A model generated the notes under the pieces. The model saw only the letters and a program-made list of their open reading frames with translations, was not told where the DNA came from and did not search any database. A DNA stretch of 64,000 nt from Opitutales bacterium (GTDB taxonomy: Bacteria > Verrucomicrobiota > Verrucomicrobiia > Opitutales > Oceanipulchritudinaceae), in contig JAFIGG010000135.1 of the NCBI GenBank assembly GCA_020831485.1, positions 26,158 to 90,157 on the forward strand, given 5' to 3'. Below are positions 46,157-56,003 of this stretch, one piece after another. Position numbers and translations under genes: made by a program. Position 1 is the first letter of the stretch. Each line of letters opens with the position of its first letter.

Positions 46157-47005
46157 TTATGCTCCTTCTGAATTTTTCTTCATGCGCCGTCGCACTACAA
46201 CAAGCGCAAAGGCCGCAAACCCTAGAAGTGCTGCATAAGTTGATGGTTCTGGAATCGCTGTTGCGGAGAATTCAGAAACTCTAAAGTTTGCAGTCGTGAA
46301 ATCGTCTTCCTTCACATAAAGGAATCCGAGAGCAGTGATGTCAGCAAGACTCGGCGCAGCAGAAACCCCGAAATCGAGAATAGAAACAGTTGGGTCATAA
46401 CCGTACCAAGCAACCACATCTGTTTCACTTGCAACACCAGCACTAGCCGCCTCCAAAGTCCCAAGATCATTCGAAACATAAAAGTCACTGGCACCATCCC
46501 TGACAACAAACCGGACTTCGCCACGTGCCGTAGATGCATTAACATAGTGATCAAGCGACAGAGACAGATCTGCAAAGGAAAAAGTTTCACTACTCAAAAA
46601 ACCATCAGGCTTTTGCCACAAGGCAAGACCGGCTATGACACGGGTAGCGCTGGAGTCAGTCCCGTTACTAAAGTCAAACGTCAGTGGATTAGGATTAATG
46701 CTATCAGGTATTTGCAACCGAGAAACTCCATCATCTGTCGAATTATACAAGGACCCGTAAAAAACAGCCGAGGCATCGACTGGATCTCCTCCCTGATAGT
46801 ATCCCTGTGCTCCAATATTCGGACTCATGGGTGTGCCTAAATCAACAGCAATGTTGTTCCGGTTTTGGTTGAAAAACCCAGTAACAACATCGTTTTCCGG
46901 CCCCCACTGCAGCACAGAAATGGACTGGGCAAACAAGCTAAAAGGGGAAAGTAATGCAGAAGCTGTGATCAAACACAGCAGGTAGGATATCTTTATTTTT
47001 TTCAT
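46157..47005 (-). CDS. PEP-CTERM sorting-signal protein with WGP beta-sandwich domain
   Basis: A 282-residue protein starting MKKIKISYLL (signal peptide). The mature part is the same beta-sandwich as in its neighbours (LQWGPENDVV, DFYVSNDLG, ADITALGFL). The C-terminus is a textbook PEP-CTERM signal: IPEPSTYAALLG, a transmembrane stretch and RRRMKK. Such proteins are processed by an exosortase and displayed outside. It is thus probably a surface-exposed glycan-binding protein. A LacI-like palindrome lies 80 bases upstream of the start. Confidence 0.82.
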   Translation of the reverse strand: MKKIKISYLLCLITASALLSPFSLFAQSISVLQWGPENDVVTGFFNQNRNNIAVDLGTPMSPNIGAQGYYQGGDPVDASAVFYGSLYNSTDDGVSRLQIPDSINPNPLTFDFSNGTDSSATRVIAGLALWQKPDGFLSSETFSFADLSLSLDHYVNASTARGEVRFVVRDGASDFYVSNDLGTLEAASAGVASETDVVAWYGYDPTVSILDFGVSAAPSLADITALGFLYVKEDDFTTANFRVSEFSATAIPEPSTYAALLGFAAFALVVVRRRMKKNSEGA

Positions 47006-47084
47006 AGTTAAGCGGACTTTAGTGATAGAAATTATTTTCATAAAAGATGGCCCGAAGAAGGCGTGTAGACAACGAGCTTTCCAT

Positions 47085-47096
47085 TGAAACGTTTGA
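47085..47096. promoter_or_regulatory. LacI-type operator-like site upstream of PEP-CTERM gene
   Basis: TGAAACGTTTGA differs by one base from the perfect palindrome at 33372-33383. It lies 80 bases before the PEP-CTERM gene start and just beyond the 3' end of the acetylesterase gene. Confidence 0.4.
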
Positions 47097-47102
47097 ATTG
47101 GA

Positions 47103-48704
47103 CTAACACTCCGAGGAGCTTCTGTAAGGAGGCAATAGGCAACCCCAATTCTTTGACCGGTAAGGCATTAATGGCAATCCATTGAGTCCCTTTAGCGGCC
47201 CGGTTGGAGATGAACTCCAGTTGTAACAAAATCCTTTGATGCGATCCGCTCGAATAGGGGATTCGGCTACTATACAGCGAGGCGAATCCAAGGTGGCCAT
47301 AACAGGCATGGCATCACCGTTCGAGTCAATGAGTTGAATTCCAGGAAAATATTTTTCTTTCGGCTCACCCAAAGCTGAACTTGTCAAAATTTTTACTCTA
47401 CCAAAGGTTCCTCCATCAGTTTCATCAAATTGCCAGGAACTAATTATTGGAGGTTCTGGCGGAATTTCCGCCCTGGATAGAGCACTCGCAAAGACAGAGA
47501 TTCTTTTAGCCATCGCCTTCTTGTCTGAAGGGTGTATGTCTTTGGGATCGCCCAAATCTGTCGCTGGAACACAATGAACTTGCTCCATCAATTCTGCCAC
47601 TTCCTGCTGCTGCTCTCGGACAAAGGGCCAATTAGCGGATTCCGGATCTCCTTCAAACGCAGGCAGCTGAATATTAACGAATGGCAATTCATTTTGATTT
47701 GCATTCAATTTCCAATACTCCCGCCACTTTTTTATCATCAGACGCAAGCGGCGCCCATATTTTTCTGGAAAATAGGCATCAGACTCGCCTTGATACCATA
47801 CAACGCCCCTGACAGAAAACGACACCAAGGGCCGTATCATAGCCTCAAAGGCCCCTGATGGATACGCAAGGCATCGGCTGCCTTTCGGCCCCCAGAACAA
47901 ATACTTAGTGTAAGGCAACATCGACAACCCGTTTTCAACCCGATCCCTATTCAAATCGTCAAATTTTTTTCTCTCGATCTGCCACTGTTCAATTTGCTCC
48001 TCGTAGTCGTCTGGGTCCGCCGGGTAATCTCTGAGCAGATAATTCAATTCAGAGTCTTCACAGAAGCCGTTTCGCGGGATCCAGGATACGATACTGGATC
48101 CGGCCAAAGCCGAAACGATAACACCGACTTTGCAATCCAAGCTCCTGTCCAGCTGCTCGACCAAAAATGTTGGCAATGCGGGCAATGACCCCTTATCCAC
48201 GACATTTTCGACCTTCCATTTGAGACTTGGCAAAGCGTTAAAAGCCTGCGCAAATGGTCGCTCAGGGACCCGCAGGATACGCAAGTTGGATGTTTCCAAG
48301 CGATTACCGTCTGCACCATCCCCGGTAAGACCGATATCATTCAGACTCCACATCACGTTGGATTGCCCGGCACACAACCAAACTTCACCGATGTAAACAT
48401 CAGAGATTTCTAAAATCTGGCCTCCACTCTCAGCAGAAATGTTCAGAGGTCCTGCGGCACCCATCGGGCCGAACCCAACTTGCCATCTTCCTCTATGGTC
48501 AGAAATTGTCTCTTCAGACAGAACCCCTAATTTAACCGATACCCCAACCCCTGGTTTAGCAGTACCAGATATGGAAATTGCTTGGTCGCGCTGCAATACA
48601 ACGCCATCGCTAAACAAAGGATCCAATCGAAGCTCACCACGACCTTCAATCTGAAACTCATCTCTTGCGTTTAATAAATAACGACTCTTTAAACCCACGG
48701 CCAA
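47103..48704 (-). CDS. SGNH carbohydrate esterase, sialate O-acetylesterase-like
   Basis: A 533-residue deacetylase-like protein. It opens with the family's beta domain (DPLFSDGVVLQRDQ). The SGNH motifs are CAGQSNVMW (nucleophile Ser), GVVWYQGESDA and DPKDIHPSDK (Asp/His). The C-terminal GLNGLPLMPYRSKNW matches the family's final strand. The only start close to the domain is TTG at 48704, and no signal peptide is visible, which is odd for this family; a short frameshift upstream or a cytoplasmic role could explain it. It probably removes acetyl groups from the target glycan. Confidence 0.85.
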   Translation of the reverse strand: MAVGLKSRYLLNARDEFQIEGRGELRLDPLFSDGVVLQRDQAISISGTAKPGVGVSVKLGVLSEETISDHRGRWQVGFGPMGAAGPLNISAESGGQILEISDVYIGEVWLCAGQSNVMWSLNDIGLTGDGADGNRLETSNLRILRVPERPFAQAFNALPSLKWKVENVVDKGSLPALPTFLVEQLDRSLDCKVGVIVSALAGSSIVSWIPRNGFCEDSELNYLLRDYPADPDDYEEQIEQWQIERKKFDDLNRDRVENGLSMLPYTKYLFWGPKGSRCLAYPSGAFEAMIRPLVSFSVRGVVWYQGESDAYFPEKYGRRLRLMIKKWREYWKLNANQNELPFVNIQLPAFEGDPESANWPFVREQQQEVAELMEQVHCVPATDLGDPKDIHPSDKKAMAKRISVFASALSRAEIPPEPPIISSWQFDETDGGTFGRVKILTSSALGEPKEKYFPGIQLIDSNGDAMPVMATLDSPRCIVAESPIRADRIKGFCYNWSSSPTGPLKGLNGLPLMPYRSKNWGCLLPPYRSSSEC

Positions 48705-48733
48705 AATCTTTTTCGGTTTATAGATTAACCCAG

Positions 48734-51136
48734 TTAGTTACTTGTCTCAGTGTCCTTCACCCGCAAAACCCGTGGATAATACTCCGTTTTAGAAAAATAC
48801 CAGGCATTACTCTTATCGGACCAAAGATAAAAGCCATCCTGTTCGTGGAATCCCAATATAAACACCCATTCTTCGCGCTCAACCCAATAGACCCAAGGAA
48901 AATGACGGTCATAGAAAAAGCCCAACCCTGTCGCCTTCCAATAATTTCCTAACTCTTCAGTTGTAATTGATTGGGTGAATATAGTCTCCGGCCTGCCTGT
49001 ATGAGTCACCTTAAGATCGTCAACATAAAGGAAGGCTTTTTGTATTTCCGAGCCTGGTACATCAGGTCCAGGTCCGCGGAAAGCAACACCAACAGCTCCG
49101 CCGGGGAGCCATTCGACGCCAACGTCAGTAACCCGACTGTTGTCAAGAGTGACTCCATTGTAAGTGATAACCGGTTCCTGCAGGCCTTCTGAATAGTCAA
49201 AAACCCAACGACTCCATTGACCTTTGCTTCGCTCAAGCCCCGTATTATAGACACTCCAGCCATCGTTTAGGCCCAGATTTATCCAAACCAAAAGGTCGTC
49301 ACCGTTGAGAAACGACCTCCAGCGCTTGCCAAGCAAGAACTGATCGCCATTGGCACTGCGAGTACCCCAAAAGGCCCCCTCTTGAATCTGCGTTCCAAAC
49401 TCTTCACCACCGTCATATACCCGGAATTCTATCCGTACTGGAAGGTCAACAAAATCACCGAAATTGAGTGTTGCTCGCCCATTTCTGACAACCCGCAAGG
49501 ACTTTTCACCTGAGAAGCTACGGTTGTTGGAAATATCCGCGTTCTCGACTAACCAGCGCGAATCCAGATCCCCGTCTTCAAAATCATAAAACAGGGTTTG
49601 TCCGGGCCGAATTTGCAAACCCGAAAAATCGTCTTCTCTGAGTTCTCCCTCGACTACAGAAACGGGCCAGGTGCGCTCTTCGCCAGCAAAAGTCCATCGA
49701 ACAATGTATTCTCCATGTTCAATTTGTTCACTGAGTGGATGAGTTCCATCCCAAGCATAGGAATAGTAATTTCCACTGACATTACCCGAATCAAGGTTTC
49801 CAATCAATTCACCGTCCTGATCAAGTAAATCAACAGAGATTGACCCGGATGAAACAGCCCTAACGACTAGTTGCGACCTATCCGAATTCACTGTTTCAAT
49901 CTGGCTGGGGACGGCCAGGGCCATCATCAACTGGGTCCCTGGCTGCAGCTCTACGTCGTGCACGACAACCTCTGATTCAGAATCAACTAAGACACGGTTA
50001 AAACCCGATCGTTCGTCGACGACATTCTCTAGATACGCTAAGGAAATCTGATCCCTTAAGGAAGCCGATCCACTTAATTCGCTCGCATAAAGATTTCGTA
50101 TTTCGCTATCAACCTGAGCCAAGTCTTTCCAAAGTTCTCCAGCAGATGCCGAACCATCTGCATTGACCCAGTTGTTATCGCGCATCCAGAGATTGGTGTT
50201 AACCATTTTCTGGATGTCTTCCTGGTCGAAAACTATCCCGGTGTTATACGCCTCCATGAAAATTTCTGTTTCTATCACCTGGTAAAACGACATCGATGGA
50301 TGCACTGCAACCCAACTGCGCGTATTGCTTCCGTCCATATCCCAGCGGCCATGAGGCATCCAGAAGTTCCAAACAATCCTTTCTTGATCGGGATAATATC
50401 TAAACATGGCCTTAGCCCGACTAAAAATCTCATAAGCCCGATCGCGATACTTCCGCTCTCCCGTGATCCGATACAGGCGCATAATCGCCTGAGCAGCTTT
50501 ATACTGCTTATTCAGGTTCTCGCTGATTTTTCGGTTGGGTTGCGGCTCCCACACAGTAGGATCATCTCTTCGGATTCCATAAGGGTGTGTGTGATAGGAA
50601 CCATAACCCAAATGATCGACAAAGTAAGTACTCCTCTCGTTCCACTTCGTCCAAATCATCGCCTCTGCCAAGTCCAAATATTCCTCAGCCTTCGCCAAAT
50701 ATTCGGCATGCAACAATGGATCATTAAAAATCGTTTCAGCAACCCGCAGGATATGCGAAGCAATCAGCGCATCGCCAACAATTGCATCATAGAGAAATTC
50801 AACTGTAGGATCCGATAGGTCCTGACGAATAAACGCTCCAATGACACCAGGATATCCATCCGGATCTTCGGATATTCCGTCCTCGATCGCAGTGTCGAAA
50901 TACTCTATGGCGGCATCAAGCCAAGCTGGATCGTTGTAGGCTTCATAAGCATCCACAAAGTACCGAGCGTTGAAATTGACGTGCCAGGCATATTGCTCAC
51001 CACTTGAGGTTTGTAATCCAGAGTTACTCAAGGCCTGATTTAAAAAGACCTGAGGGCTGGGTTGAGCATATAGATTGGCCAGGCTGAGACTTAGCAGCGC
51101 TGCAATTGACAAATAAAATTTGGTTTTTGAAAACAT
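48734..51136 (-). CDS. Secreted alpha/alpha-toroid protein with Ig-like, LamG-like and aromatic C-terminal modules
   Basis: An 800-residue protein with a signal peptide (MFSKTKFYLS to LYAQ). Residues 28-390 are helical repeats of the alpha/alpha-toroid type (HVNFNARYFVDAY, NKQYKAAQAIMRLYRITGE, WVAVHPSMSFYQ), a fold used by lyases, epimerases and hydrolases. A FlgD/Ig-like domain and a LamG-like sandwich follow. The last 70 residues carry an aromatic module of a second type (DRHFPWVYWVEREEW, AWYFSKTEYYP). Function is not recognised; context favours glycan processing. It lies 29 bases before the acetylesterase start. Confidence 0.65.
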   Translation of the reverse strand: MFSKTKFYLSIAALLSLSLANLYAQPSPQVFLNQALSNSGLQTSSGEQYAWHVNFNARYFVDAYEAYNDPAWLDAAIEYFDTAIEDGISEDPDGYPGVIGAFIRQDLSDPTVEFLYDAIVGDALIASHILRVAETIFNDPLLHAEYLAKAEEYLDLAEAMIWTKWNERSTYFVDHLGYGSYHTHPYGIRRDDPTVWEPQPNRKISENLNKQYKAAQAIMRLYRITGERKYRDRAYEIFSRAKAMFRYYPDQERIVWNFWMPHGRWDMDGSNTRSWVAVHPSMSFYQVIETEIFMEAYNTGIVFDQEDIQKMVNTNLWMRDNNWVNADGSASAGELWKDLAQVDSEIRNLYASELSGSASLRDQISLAYLENVVDERSGFNRVLVDSESEVVVHDVELQPGTQLMMALAVPSQIETVNSDRSQLVVRAVSSGSISVDLLDQDGELIGNLDSGNVSGNYYSYAWDGTHPLSEQIEHGEYIVRWTFAGEERTWPVSVVEGELREDDFSGLQIRPGQTLFYDFEDGDLDSRWLVENADISNNRSFSGEKSLRVVRNGRATLNFGDFVDLPVRIEFRVYDGGEEFGTQIQEGAFWGTRSANGDQFLLGKRWRSFLNGDDLLVWINLGLNDGWSVYNTGLERSKGQWSRWVFDYSEGLQEPVITYNGVTLDNSRVTDVGVEWLPGGAVGVAFRGPGPDVPGSEIQKAFLYVDDLKVTHTGRPETIFTQSITTEELGNYWKATGLGFFYDRHFPWVYWVEREEWVFILGFHEQDGFYLWSDKSNAWYFSKTEYYPRVLRVKDTETSN

Positions 51137-51189
51137 ATATATTTAGCTGCCCTGAGTTGTAAGGAAGATTCTTTAGACCGAATCGAGAT

Positions 51190-54100
51190 TTAGAAGCTGG
51201 CGTTTAAGCTAACCCGCCATTGCCGGGGACCATAGAGCACACGGGTTCTCCTCACCTGGTCATCACCATTTGCATCCGTATAAGTCACGATATTCTCACT
51301 CGACCTTTGATTAAACAAATTGCGAATTCCTAGACTTGCCCGATATCGAACACTCCCTATATCAAAGTTGTAGTTGAAAGTTGCCGAGAAATCGACCCTA
51401 GACTTTGTAGAGGGTGTCGGAAACTGATTCAGAACAAGATCTCTGCCACCGATTGGAATCGATGTTGGAGAAGAGCCATTGTAGCGTATCCCTCCGGCGA
51501 CCTCGAGTCCCTCAAAGGGCCCTTCTGAAAAAATATACTTATTCCAAACACTCAAGGAAGTACTCGGCGTAAAGGAAAGGTCCATCCCATTAATTCCACT
51601 TCCGTTGGTAGTCGTCGGATCTCTTGGATCATCGAAGGCATCAGGCCCTAGAATCCAAACCCACATATCGTATTCAGTTCCAAGATTTTCGCCGGTTAAA
51701 GGATCGCGAGTGGATGCCAGGTTGAAACCGTTGCCAACAACTTTCCTGTTTTGGTGAGAGAAAGTGAACAACACTTGATAGTTGGTTGTTGGAGAGAAAA
51801 TAATCTGCCCATCAATGCCAATTGCCTCTTCCTCGAAGGTTACCGGCGCCCCAACACTATTGCTCGGGTTATTGGCTATCTGAAAATCTGCCCCAGCATC
51901 GTAAGAGATAGGTCGACCATCAAAACTGCGATCGCGCACGGCAAGGTCAAAAGCCCGCTGCATCACACCACCGTCCTCAAGGTCTTCATAAGGAACAAAG
52001 AAATATACTGCTCTGCCTTGCGGATCGATATTAGAATATCGGCTCAATTCTGTGATCGATACAATCCCCAAGTCCTGCGCCGCTGAACTACCAGCCTGAT
52101 TCGGTGGCGTACCTAAACCAAATTCGTCGAACGCTTGAATCACATAATCCCGTGCAACACCATAGGTGATGGGAGCCGAACCTTTAGGCGCACCCGCATC
52201 CCCACGATGGGCAGCCGGATCGAAATCGCCCCCGGCTAACGGCCCGTCAGCTGCAGGCCCTTGTGGCCCACCATACCAACGACCGGGATTCGGTGCTTGA
52301 TTCCATTGATAGACAGCGTTCTCTCGCTGAATCCGATAAAGAGAAACCGTTCCTGAAACGCGTCTATCCCACAAATCAAACTTGAGACCTATCTCAATAT
52401 TATTCGTTTGTTCCGCGGGGATGGACTCATAGGCACCGTCTCTTTGCCCGGTATTTGGGAAAACCCCTTCCGAGTACTGGACATAGACTGACAATGGGTC
52501 AGTAATGCGATAAGACACACCGCCAAATACGGAGTTAAAGACCTGTGCACGTTCAAAATTTGGCTCAATGGTTCCATTAGGGCTATGCTGACGAAAGAGT
52601 GCGATATTATCTTCTATGCGCTGATTCAATTCATCAGGAAGGCCGGGAATCCACTCATGCTCACGATCGCCAAAGCCTATTAAATAGGGTAAAACAGCAA
52701 ACTGTCCTGTTCCCCAATGCTGACCGGTACTGCTAGTTCCGAGAGTCTGATCTTCCCATGTGTCGATTGCGCGAAGGTACTCTCTTTCGACCGAATCGTA
52801 ACTATCACGACGCGCTCCAGTGATCAGCGTCAAACGGTCATTGAACAAGCGGCCCTGATAGATTCCGTAATAGCCCTTATAGGTCAAATCGGCTTCGAAC
52901 CAGCCTGATCTGGCAATATTCCGCATCTGATTATTGTCGGGGCCCAAAGTGCCATCCCGCAGCAACCTGCCCGGAATAGCTAACTCTTGTCCCTCATAGC
53001 GTATCACTGAATAATCGAAGATATTTTTGAAGTGCAGTGGATCCTCATCCAGACGACCAACAGTGTAAGCCGTGTTAACAGCAGGTTCGCCAAGGACAAA
53101 ACTAACCTCGTCTTTAACGTATTGATAGCCCCCAATGAGAGTGTGTTCGATTGGAGTGCCAAACAAACGGTCGGTTTCAAGAGTGTAAGCAAACCGTCCC
53201 CTTAGCTGAGTTGTTTCTGCACCACCAGGTTGCTCGTACCAGTAATAGTAGCCAAACTTTCTGTTCTCCCATGTGGTGTCCCCAATTCCCCTTGAGCGAT
53301 CGACTAGGTTAGGCACGATAAACAGTTCACCTGGACCATACCCACGTGGATCATTCTCATCAAACTCAGGATTGCCCCTGAACTCATTCGGGATAATTGA
53401 GATTATTTCACCGGTGATCGGATTACGAGTAATTCGATCCGGATTGTCTCGTGGGCGAATGGCTGCGCGAGTGTTTGTAAATGAATCCATTGCCAAATTA
53501 AGCCGATCCTCTGAGACATCTGTGTAATACCCACCCAATTCAATATTCAGGTTCTCTATCGGCCTAAGTGTGAGAGTTGCAAGAAGGTTCATTTCCTCCC
53601 TCTCATAGGAAGTGTCAGGACCACTTATCCTGAAACGATCACCCAGATTGGGGAACTGATAATCGGCTTCCGGTTTCTGGTCAAGAAATCTATCTGCATC
53701 CGCATCCAGAAAGTCTCGCCCAAACTGAAACGGCTCAAAGAATTCGTTGCGTACATCCAGAGAATTAACACCTGAACCTGCTAGGTTATCCCGAAAGAAC
53801 TGAGGTCCGAAACCTTTCTGATTGAAGTCCCCAATCTGCCCTTCCAAGTAAAAGCTAAGTTTTGGAGTTATAAACCACTCCAACTGACCTGCAAGATAAC
53901 GACGATACTCTTTTTGATGATCCGTCCAGTGGCCCTCCTCCTGGTATGCCCCAACGATCCGATAATTCAATCGATCGCGAATGATCGGACCTGTAGTGTC
54001 AAAAGAAGCCCGATAAAAGTCATCACTCCCAAAGTTTACGCTGAGAGATTGACGATTCTCGGCCAGCGGTCTCTGCGGGATAATATTCACAATACCCGAG

Positions 54101-54669
54101 AGCACATTAATACCGTATAGCAAGGATGCCGGGCCCCGAACTACCTCAAGACGTTCAATGTTCGAAGTGTCGGTAAGGCCTCCCAGAACAATTTGATACT
54201 TGGGGACAATAGAACCAACCCTGAAGCCTGCTCTCTGCTGATTAGGCACATTGTAACCACGAATCTGAATTGTATTCGTAAAGGCGTTGTTGATATTGGC
54301 TGCGGTCGACGGTGACACCTCAGCGCTCGTGCCAGGATTAGCTCCACTTGTACTCCGATTATCTGCAATGTACACACCGGCAGAGAAGGCCAAAGCCTCC
54401 CTGAAATCCGTCGCTTGCAAATCCTCTATAAGCTCCTTGTTTACAACCTCAAGAGGAATTGGAATGTCGCGAATAGCCATATTCAGACTTGTCCCAGACA
54501 CTGCGTTCGTGGACAGATACCCTCTGTCACCACTCGTCTCAACAACAAACGGTGACAATTCGAAAAGCGTATCGTCAAATTCTTCGCCTAGAGAAGGAGT
54601 TGCAGCTGCAAGCACGGAAACCGCACAGGCTGCACGCAGAACACTCAGTTTGTGGTCAAATAAATTCAT
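51190..54669 (-). CDS. TonB-dependent outer-membrane receptor
   Basis: A 1159-residue receptor. After the signal peptide, the mature N-terminus contains LSPFVVETSGDRGY, a TonB-box-like start common in Opitutae. The plug domain spans about 60-200 (RDIPIPLEVVNKE, NTIQIRGYNV, RLEVVRGPASLLYG). A long beta-barrel follows, ending in the aromatic YGPRQWRVSLNASF. No SusD partner is nearby. It probably imports the oligosaccharide products across the outer membrane. It is flanked by secreted glycan-active proteins in the same direction. Confidence 0.92.
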   Translation of the reverse strand: MNLFDHKLSVLRAACAVSVLAAATPSLGEEFDDTLFELSPFVVETSGDRGYLSTNAVSGTSLNMAIRDIPIPLEVVNKELIEDLQATDFREALAFSAGVYIADNRSTSGANPGTSAEVSPSTAANINNAFTNTIQIRGYNVPNQQRAGFRVGSIVPKYQIVLGGLTDTSNIERLEVVRGPASLLYGINVLSGIVNIIPQRPLAENRQSLSVNFGSDDFYRASFDTTGPIIRDRLNYRIVGAYQEEGHWTDHQKEYRRYLAGQLEWFITPKLSFYLEGQIGDFNQKGFGPQFFRDNLAGSGVNSLDVRNEFFEPFQFGRDFLDADADRFLDQKPEADYQFPNLGDRFRISGPDTSYEREEMNLLATLTLRPIENLNIELGGYYTDVSEDRLNLAMDSFTNTRAAIRPRDNPDRITRNPITGEIISIIPNEFRGNPEFDENDPRGYGPGELFIVPNLVDRSRGIGDTTWENRKFGYYYWYEQPGGAETTQLRGRFAYTLETDRLFGTPIEHTLIGGYQYVKDEVSFVLGEPAVNTAYTVGRLDEDPLHFKNIFDYSVIRYEGQELAIPGRLLRDGTLGPDNNQMRNIARSGWFEADLTYKGYYGIYQGRLFNDRLTLITGARRDSYDSVEREYLRAIDTWEDQTLGTSSTGQHWGTGQFAVLPYLIGFGDREHEWIPGLPDELNQRIEDNIALFRQHSPNGTIEPNFERAQVFNSVFGGVSYRITDPLSVYVQYSEGVFPNTGQRDGAYESIPAEQTNNIEIGLKFDLWDRRVSGTVSLYRIQRENAVYQWNQAPNPGRWYGGPQGPAADGPLAGGDFDPAAHRGDAGAPKGSAPITYGVARDYVIQAFDEFGLGTPPNQAGSSAAQDLGIVSITELSRYSNIDPQGRAVYFFVPYEDLEDGGVMQRAFDLAVRDRSFDGRPISYDAGADFQIANNPSNSVGAPVTFEEEAIGIDGQIIFSPTTNYQVLFTFSHQNRKVVGNGFNLASTRDPLTGENLGTEYDMWVWILGPDAFDDPRDPTTTNGSGINGMDLSFTPSTSLSVWNKYIFSEGPFEGLEVAGGIRYNGSSPTSIPIGGRDLVLNQFPTPSTKSRVDFSATFNYNFDIGSVRYRASLGIRNLFNQRSSENIVTYTDANGDDQVRRTRVLYGPRQWRVSLNASF

Positions 54670-54736
54670 AAATCAACAAAAGGGTCTTGAAGAATGGACA
54701 AAGAGTCAGGTCCTTGCCCACTCAGCAAGGGTATGT

Positions 54737-54742
54737 ATTATA
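54737..54742 (-). promoter_or_regulatory. Possible -10 box for the TonB receptor gene
   Basis: A perfect TATAAT on the minus strand, 67 bases before the receptor start, inside the palindrome TATTATAATA. No convincing -35 box is seen at 16-18 bases, so this is weak. Confidence 0.3.
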
Positions 54743-54773
54743 ATATACGATGATGGCGCAGTGAGTCAGTTGC

Positions 54774-55811
54774 TTAGCGTGGAGCAAAAGCCCACGCACC
54801 AGCATTTTCTTCAACCCACGACTCTGGGAGATAGAACCAGGTGCCATAACGGTAGCTATAGACATAATTCCCCTCCAGATAAATGACCCCCAACCAGTCT
54901 CCTGTGTGAACGAAACCATCGAGAGTAACAGAATAACCGGCCCACTCAGTGGGTTGTTCCGTCTCAGGCGGCTCAACCGTGTTTTCAGGAGACGGCGTCG
55001 TCAGGTTCAACCCATTTACATCAACATGCAAATCGTCAATGTAGAAGAAGTCTCCATCAAGAGGGCTTGCCGCTGCACCAACAACCGTACCCATAAAGAA
55101 TGTCCTAAGGGGTTCAGTAGTCGAAGTTCGGTAAGCGGCTTCTGAAAGGCTATCGCCAAAATCATCCGTAAATGTAGCCAGCACCGGTGATTCATCGGAT
55201 TCCCGCTTAACATAAAACTCAGTTACGTTATCATTGTTGTTAACGTGCATCCATATCTCGACCCACTCATCCACAGGAATTTCAATAGGGGTCGAGGCGA
55301 AGGCGGACGCGTTGCGCACCCTGAAAGCAGATGAGCCTGGTCCAAACATCTGAAACTGGGGACCGAGCACCGACCAGGTATTCGGTGCGGACATAGGGTT
55401 TACGCCCTCCGGATAATTTGTGATTGAAGGATCCGGTACAATCCTTGCCGGGGTTAAACCTGCGGCCATGTCAAGTCCGTTTCCAGTATTGTAAAACCGG
55501 AGGTAGACCGTAGATTCACCATCCGCCGGAATTGGCACCGGCAACTCGATTGCGGTATGAACAACGGCCCAGTCATAGACCCCATAACCTTGAGGATAGG
55601 TGACCAGGACGCTGTTGTCAGAAACACTGTCATCCGGATCCGGAGCGATTCCGATTATGGGATCTGCTTCCGGCACAGCCAGCCAGTTAAAAACCTTGTC
55701 CATGCCGGATTGGAAGTCATCAACGACAAACCAGTCGGCATTTAGAACATTAGCGCTGCCCGCCAGAACAAAAGAGGCAAGCAGAGTCGAAATGGAATTA
55801 CGAATTTTCAT
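54774..55811 (-). CDS. Secreted LamG-like protein with C-terminal aromatic module
   Basis: A 345-residue protein with a signal peptide. Residues 26-275 are a concanavalin/LamG-like beta-sandwich (VDDFQSGMDKVFNW start, VDEWVEIWMHVNN, FYIDDLHVDV). After a proline/threonine-rich linker, the last 58 residues are the aromatic module (EWAGYSVTLDG, VHTGDWLG, GAWAFAP). No catalytic residues are recognised; glycan or surface binding is likely. It is transcribed toward the TonB gene. A LacI-like site lies about 125 bases upstream. Confidence 0.65.
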   Translation of the reverse strand: MKIRNSISTLLASFVLAGSANVLNADWFVVDDFQSGMDKVFNWLAVPEADPIIGIAPDPDDSVSDNSVLVTYPQGYGVYDWAVVHTAIELPVPIPADGESTVYLRFYNTGNGLDMAAGLTPARIVPDPSITNYPEGVNPMSAPNTWSVLGPQFQMFGPGSSAFRVRNASAFASTPIEIPVDEWVEIWMHVNNNDNVTEFYVKRESDESPVLATFTDDFGDSLSEAAYRTSTTEPLRTFFMGTVVGAAASPLDGDFFYIDDLHVDVNGLNLTTPSPENTVEPPETEQPTEWAGYSVTLDGFVHTGDWLGVIYLEGNYVYSYRYGTWFYLPESWVEENAGAWAFAPR

Positions 55812-55936
55812 AAGTGAATAGTATTAATATTTCTTTCTTTGGGTAACAGGTGGGTAACGAACGCGCTTGAGTGGATCTAGCACCTTCTGATGTATCATCC
55901 CAGCAGACCCGGCAAAGTTGGTCAATTTTCCGAAAA

Positions 55937-55950
55937 TTGAAACGTTGCAA
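55937..55950. promoter_or_regulatory. LacI-type operator-like site near the LacI gene
   Basis: TTGAAACGTTGCAA is palindromic at 12 of 14 positions and shares the GAAACGTT core with two other sites in the window. It lies between the LacI gene and the LamG-like gene it probably helps control. Confidence 0.35.
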
Positions 55951-56003
55951 CCGGAAGTGTGGCTGGTCTTCGTGGCTTTATCGAAGATCCAAAACCAACT
56001 CCA

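Noticed and set aside
51190..54669. Search for a SusD-like partner of the TonB receptor
   Set aside because: No SusD-type lipoprotein is found on either side; neighbours are secreted multidomain proteins.
54721..54736. Part of an inverted repeat (CCTTGC/GCAAGG) ahead of the TonB gene as terminator
   Set aside because: Six-base stem without a T-run on either strand.
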